DNA of 64,000 bases from positions 1-64,000 of the forward strand of contig NZ_JACJTB010000017.1 of assembly GCF_014698475.1 (NCBI RefSeq), read 5' to 3'. Under the pieces are notes generated by a model. That model saw only the letters and a list, made by a program, of their open reading frames with translations, ran no database searches and was not told where the DNA came from. Position numbers and translations under genes: made by a program. The DNA comes from Nostoc spongiaeforme FACHB-130 (GTDB lineage: Bacteria; Cyanobacteriota; Cyanobacteriia; Cyanobacteriales; Nostocaceae). Below are positions 62,847 through 64,000 of the stretch, one piece after another (position 1 is the first letter of the stretch; each line of letters opens with the position of its first letter).

Positions 62847-64000
62847 CTAAGCATTAATTTGCATTTGCTGTTGATTTAAATAGAAATAATGTCCACGTTT
62901 AGCCATTAGTTCTGCATGAGTTCCACTTTCAATTAATAGCCCTCGATCTAGGACTAAAATTAAATCTGCATTTCGTACTGTAGAAAGGCGGTGGGCGATA
63001 ACTAATGTGGTTCTTCCTTTGAGAATCTTATTTAAATTCTGTTGAATAATTCTTTCTGATTCAGTATCTAAATGGGAGGTAGCTTCATCTAAAATCAATA
63101 GCTGTGGATTACCTAACAAAGCTCTAGCGATCGCAATTCGCTGTCGCTGTCCACCAGATAACAACCCACCACCTTCACCTATTTGAGTTTCATATCCCAA
63201 TGGCAGCTTTTTAATAAACTCATCAGCACCAGCTAATTTAGCAGCTTCGATTAATTCTGCTAAGGTTGCTCCTGGATATCCTAAACTAATATTCTCTCGA
63301 ATTGTGCCACCAAATAAAAAGGTATCTTGGTCAACTACTCCCACACAAGAACGTAGAGAACTTAAGGAAATACTAGTAATATCTTGTCCATCAATTAAGA
63401 CCTTGCCATCAGTAGGCGGATATAACCCTAAAACTAACTTGGAAATAGTAGTTTTACCTGAACCACTCCGCCCTACTAAAGCTACCATCTGCCCTGGTTT
63501 GATTTCAAAGGAAAGATTTTCTAAAATATTCACATCACTATCTGGATGATAGCGAAAGGTCACATTTTCAAACCGGATACTACCTTGGAGTTGGGGGATA
63601 TTTTGCCTTAATTGATGTTGTAAATCTTCTTCTGGCTCGGCATCTAAAACATCATTAATCCGTTCTACAGCAATCACGACTTCTTGCAATTGGTTCCACA
63701 AAACGGTTAATCTTTGAAATGGGGTAATAATATTGACTAAAAGCAAATTAAATGCTACCAACTGCCCAATTGTTAATTGATTTTGAATTACCAAGTGCGC
63801 CCCAAACCAGAGCAAGGCAGTAGTTACCAAGGCTTGAATTGTATTACTAATAATTTGCAGTCGATTACTAATAACTTGGCTGGCGAAGTTTGTTTTAACT
63901 TCTTGGTTTAATAACTCTTCCCAATGCCAACGCACATTTTTTTCCACTGCTGTAGCTTTGACTGTTCGCACACCAGTTAAAGCTTCAATTAAGTAACTGC
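62847..64000 (-). CDS. ABC exporter (HlyB/peptidase-type), 5' end beyond the window
   Basis: The visible 384 codons end the gene at 62847 and stay open to the right edge (reading SYLIEALTGVRTVKATAVEK at the edge), so the N terminus is missing. The fragment holds the last transmembrane helices (ALVTTALLWFGAHLVIQNQL, TIGQLVAFNLLLVNI) and a complete nucleotide-binding domain: GRSGSGKTTISKLVLGL (Walker A), LSGGQRQRIAIARALL (signature), LLILDEATSHLD (Walker B) and IAHRLS. It belongs to the type I secretion or bacteriocin exporter class. Whether a C39 peptidase domain is present cannot be seen. It pairs with the HlyD gene downstream. Confidence 0.9.
   Translation of the reverse strand, partial: SYLIEALTGVRTVKATAVEKNVRWHWEELLNQEVKTNFASQVISNRLQIISNTIQALVTTALLWFGAHLVIQNQLTIGQLVAFNLLLVNIITPFQRLTVLWNQLQEVVIAVERINDVLDAEPEEDLQHQLRQNIPQLQGSIRFENVTFRYHPDSDVNILENLSFEIKPGQMVALVGRSGSGKTTISKLVLGLYPPTDGKVLIDGQDITSISLSSLRSCVGVVDQDTFLFGGTIRENISLGYPGATLAELIEAAKLAGADEFIKKLPLGYETQIGEGGGLLSGGQRQRIAIARALLGNPQLLILDEATSHLDTESERIIQQNLNKILKGRTTLVIAHRLSTVRNADLILVLDRGLLIESGTHAELMAKRGHYFYLNQQQMQINA

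Overview
The window is ordinary chromosome from a filamentous, probably heterocyst-forming cyanobacterium of the Nostoc/Anabaena group. Supporting signs are the many HIP1 octamers (GCGATCGC, e.g. 442-449), heptamer-type tandem repeats and small dispersed repeats between genes, a chlorophyll gene (chlM), phylloquinone genes (menD, menB), VIPP1, a SigG-type ECF sigma factor, SLH-domain proteins, PEP-CTERM proteins and an RTX protein. Gene order is mosaic with few operons. No rRNA, CRISPR array, prophage or full insertion sequence was seen.

Layout. 0-5.4 kb: an RCK-pore-RCK potassium-channel-like protein, a periplasmic solute-binding protein, a BON lipoprotein, a DUF760 protein and a lumenal-type pentapeptide-repeat protein. 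5.5-10.2 kb: the glycine cleavage cluster gcvT-gcvH-gcvP, with small repeats at the gene junctions and one inside gcvP. 10.3-14.1 kb: an AEC permease, an M23 peptidase, a ComFB/CdgR-type protein and an L,D-transpeptidase. 15.0-16.5 kb: sigG and its likely anti-sigma factor, with a candidate ECF promoter in front. 16.6-20.5 kb: a GGCT-like protein, folB, menD and menB. 21.8-25.5 kb: a DUF721 protein, a SPOR-like membrane protein and two tandem PspA/IM30 proteins, the second being VIPP1. 25.7-31.2 kb: a thioredoxin, an aminotransferase, two PEP-CTERM proteins, a receiver-only response regulator and a PAS-GGDEF protein with a degenerate active site.

31.2-44.9 kb: dxs, a three-SLH protein, a TauD-like dioxygenase, a Tat-exported PhoX/DUF839 protein, an RTX lipase, a cyanobacterial hypothetical, a beta-helix protein with six SLH repeats, an AI-2E permease, a DMT permease and a small secreted protein. 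44.96 kb: tRNA-Ser(CGA). 45.3-47.9 kb: lipopolysaccharide export genes lptA, lptB and lptF/G. 48.4-60.0 kb: a hypothetical, a GST, argD, a second RCK potassium channel, glcD, a 136-bp MITE with a perfect 10-bp target duplication, chlM, eno, argC and ribBA. 60.3 kb to the end: trmB, a composite dispersed repeat, and a type I secretion pair (HlyD-like adaptor plus an ABC exporter that runs off the right edge).

Most content is core metabolism and envelope function. The most distinctive observations are the MITE with intact target duplication, in-frame repeat insertions in gcvP and menD, a GGDEF domain that lost its catalytic motif but kept the inhibitory c-di-GMP site, a plausible autoregulatory ECF promoter at sigG, a tandem heptamer ending four bases before a channel gene, and tRNA-like pieces upstream of trmB. 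I did not find a convincing wholly new multi-gene system.
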